Part shown: in pieces, positions 62,284-64,000 of the stretch
Numbering within the stretch: the first letter of the stretch is position 1
Layout: every line of letters begins with the position of its first letter
Assembly: GCA_036785705.1 (NCBI GenBank)
Contig: JAWUZG010000173.1
Location: 2,961,001-3,025,000 of the forward strand
DNA from: Acanthornis magna
Lineage: Eukaryota; Chordata; Aves; Passeriformes; Acanthizidae
Direction: 5' to 3'
DNA: 64,000 nt
Made by a program: the position numbers and the translations under genes
Notes under the pieces: generated by a model
Told to the model about the DNA's origin: nothing
Database searches by the model: none
The model's input: only the letters and a program-made list of their open reading frames with translations

Positions 62284-64000
62284 AAGGAAAACCATCACAT
62301 TGTCTCTTCTCCTGACTTTAAAACTTGTGATTAACTCTAGACACAAACTCTAGAAAACCATTTCAGCTAACAACAACACATTAGACAGAAGTCAAACTTT
62401 ACATTGCAGCCCTTAGTAATCAACAACTGACTTGAGCATTAATGAACTAACTTTTCCATTAGGTAACAGCCAATAGATTGCTGCACTCTTATATTGTCTC
62501 TGTGTTCCAATGTCCTAGTTTTCTCCAACTGCTAATTTAAAATGCTTTTCACTGTTGCAAAGAGCGTAGTTAACTGCTATAGAACAATTTTATTGCCCTA
62601 AAACAGTCATATATTTGCATTCATTACTATGAGTCTTAAAACCTATTACTGATATAAAAGACAGGATAACAACATGAAGAGTTTGAAGGGCAGTAGATAA
62701 TAGTCTGGAAAGGGCTCTGAAATGCCTGAAGTACCAGACATAAAAAAGCAGTGATAAACAAGCTCATTATTTGTTAGTGATGGTTATGCTGGAAGGAACA
62801 TTTTTTATATTATTTTTCTCCTTTTTAAAGTTTTATGGAGAATATATTTCAGTCCTAAGCTGAGTATAAATTAAACATGTTTTACCCGGCTGTTCCGTTA
62901 AGAAATAGCAAGAACTAATGAGCTGTATAGTGGCAAAGCTGTTAAGGCAATCTGAAAGGACTCTATAGGGCAATCTATGAAGTATAAAAGAGAGAAAAGT
63001 CCCCTCTCCATAGTCATTTACTCCTTCTCAGACATTTGGGCTGAGCTCAGCTCCACACCACCTTGAGCTATATATGATCAGCAGAGACAATCCTGTCTTG
63101 TCTGTTTGCCAACCACAAAGGAAAATATAACTGTAATGTGAAGAGACATTGCTTAAATAAAAAGTAAACTTCTAAATCCTTCAGTATGACAGCTTTTAGG
63201 ACAGTTTTCAGGGCCTTATTTTTAAAGTGCTGACCAGCTATTACTATCAGAAGCTTTTCTTAAAAATAGAGGTGAGCTGCCCAGCTTCTCCAGAAATCAA
63301 GTAAATGAGGGCATCGGGCCTGTTGAGAAGCCTGTATTTCCCTTGAAGCATTTTGGCACATATTGGTACATTTGAGATCATGTTTGATGGTCAGACACAT
63401 CTTCCTAGTCTGGAAATTTTCTTCCTCAAATATTAGCTGATTTATTGTTTTTTTTAGCAGTAGCCTCTCATGAAAGCTTGGGATTTCCACACAAACTGTT
63501 TTAAACATAAGAGACAACACAAAGAACTGCTTGCAGGTGGTTGTAGTGCAGAATAGACATCTTCATTGCTTGCTTTACTGATCCCAGTGTGAAAGGTTGA
63601 ATTCTGCTTGTTTTATTCTCTCTAGCAGTTAAGATTGAACAGTTATCTAAGGTATTTCCTTTAACTGTTGCACAGTATTACTTCTCAAATGGTTGCAGCT
63701 TCAAAATCAATAACTCAGCCAATCCTTACATATTCCTAGGTTTTGAAACTGTAAAGGCTGAACAAAAGTCAGCCTTTCAGCTCCCTTTGGGAAGAAGATG
63801 AAAATAGAAGTTTACCAGAGCACCTCCTCTTGAAAGATGCTCTGTAGAGATGGACAGAGGACTTTTGAATTACTCACTTAGAGATCGCATACCAAGAGTT
63901 TTGCCATTGCAAACCTAAATGGGACCAGGTGATTTATCAAGTGATTGCACGGATGTACTCCACTTCTATTCCCTTCCGGAATCATAGAGAAAAAGCCCAC
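62284..64000. other. Unique non-coding DNA to the window end
   Basis: No gene or mobile element is recognised. The last bases, from 63980 (GGAATCATAGAGAAAA), could be the first bases of another minus-orientation CR1 cut off by the window edge. Confidence 0.5.

Noticed and set aside
63980..64000. GGAATCATAGAGAAAA at the window end as a CR1 tail
   Set aside because: Only about 20 bases are available, too few to separate a CR1 tip from chance.

Overview
The window reads as non-coding nuclear DNA of a bird. The main evidence is about fifteen copies of CR1 LINE 3' ends, in both orientations and from several subfamilies. They carry the avian CR1 3'-UTR text and the terminal ATTCTATGATTCT-like octamer tail. 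There is also a pair of long endogenous-retrovirus LTRs of one family and a moderately AT-rich, repeat-poor background. A neognath bird, perhaps a passerine, is the best guess; this is inferred from the repeats only. There are no operons, bacterial genes, CRISPR arrays or prokaryotic signals.

I find no protein-coding gene I can support. Open frames are short (the longest are about 150-210 codons). Those above about 150 codons lie inside the LTRs, the GC-rich CR1 block near 29 kb or the polypurine tract, or show no family resemblance. The window is therefore an intergenic 'desert' or part of one or more large introns. One short exon-like segment (acceptor at 17650-17651, donor at 17708) is listed as a weak candidate only.

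Layout: 1-3.5 kb is unique DNA. At 3.5-5.0 kb a CR1 copy lies next to LTR copy A. From 5.7 to 5.9 kb there are TA/CA and TTTA microsatellites. At 9.67-10.08 kb a decayed CR1 joins a reverse-transcriptase-coding remnant to the 3' UTR. From 11.4 to 22.5 kb there are many CR1 3' ends in minus orientation, with AT-rich repeats and a perfect 14-bp inverted repeat at 15.05 kb. At 24.45-25.01 kb lies a strand-asymmetric polypurine tract of about 560 bp. From 27.8 to 29.4 kb there is an A/C-rich tract and a GC-rich plus-orientation CR1. At 36-37.2 kb a CR1 is followed by a degenerate AATTGAAA-type minisatellite. From 40.1 to 46.6 kb lie four more minus-orientation CR1s, two of them reaching further 5' than the rest. 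At 47.8-49.6 kb is unique DNA rich in TAAT-core motifs, a possible conserved non-coding region. At 50.5-53.4 kb there are two plus-orientation CR1s, and at 55.3 kb an L2-like ancient LINE tail. LTR copy B, with an exact 5-bp target-site duplication, occupies 59.04-60.32 kb. The last 3.7 kb is unique apart from a CR1 scrap and an A-rich tract.

Nothing here acts together as a pathway. What can be read is a history of transposition: old L2/MIR-like pieces, several waves of CR1, then LTR insertions reduced to solo LTRs. I do not see an undescribed biological system. The best leads are the structural difference between the two LTRs, the long polypurine tract, and the TAAT-rich block that should be tested for conservation.
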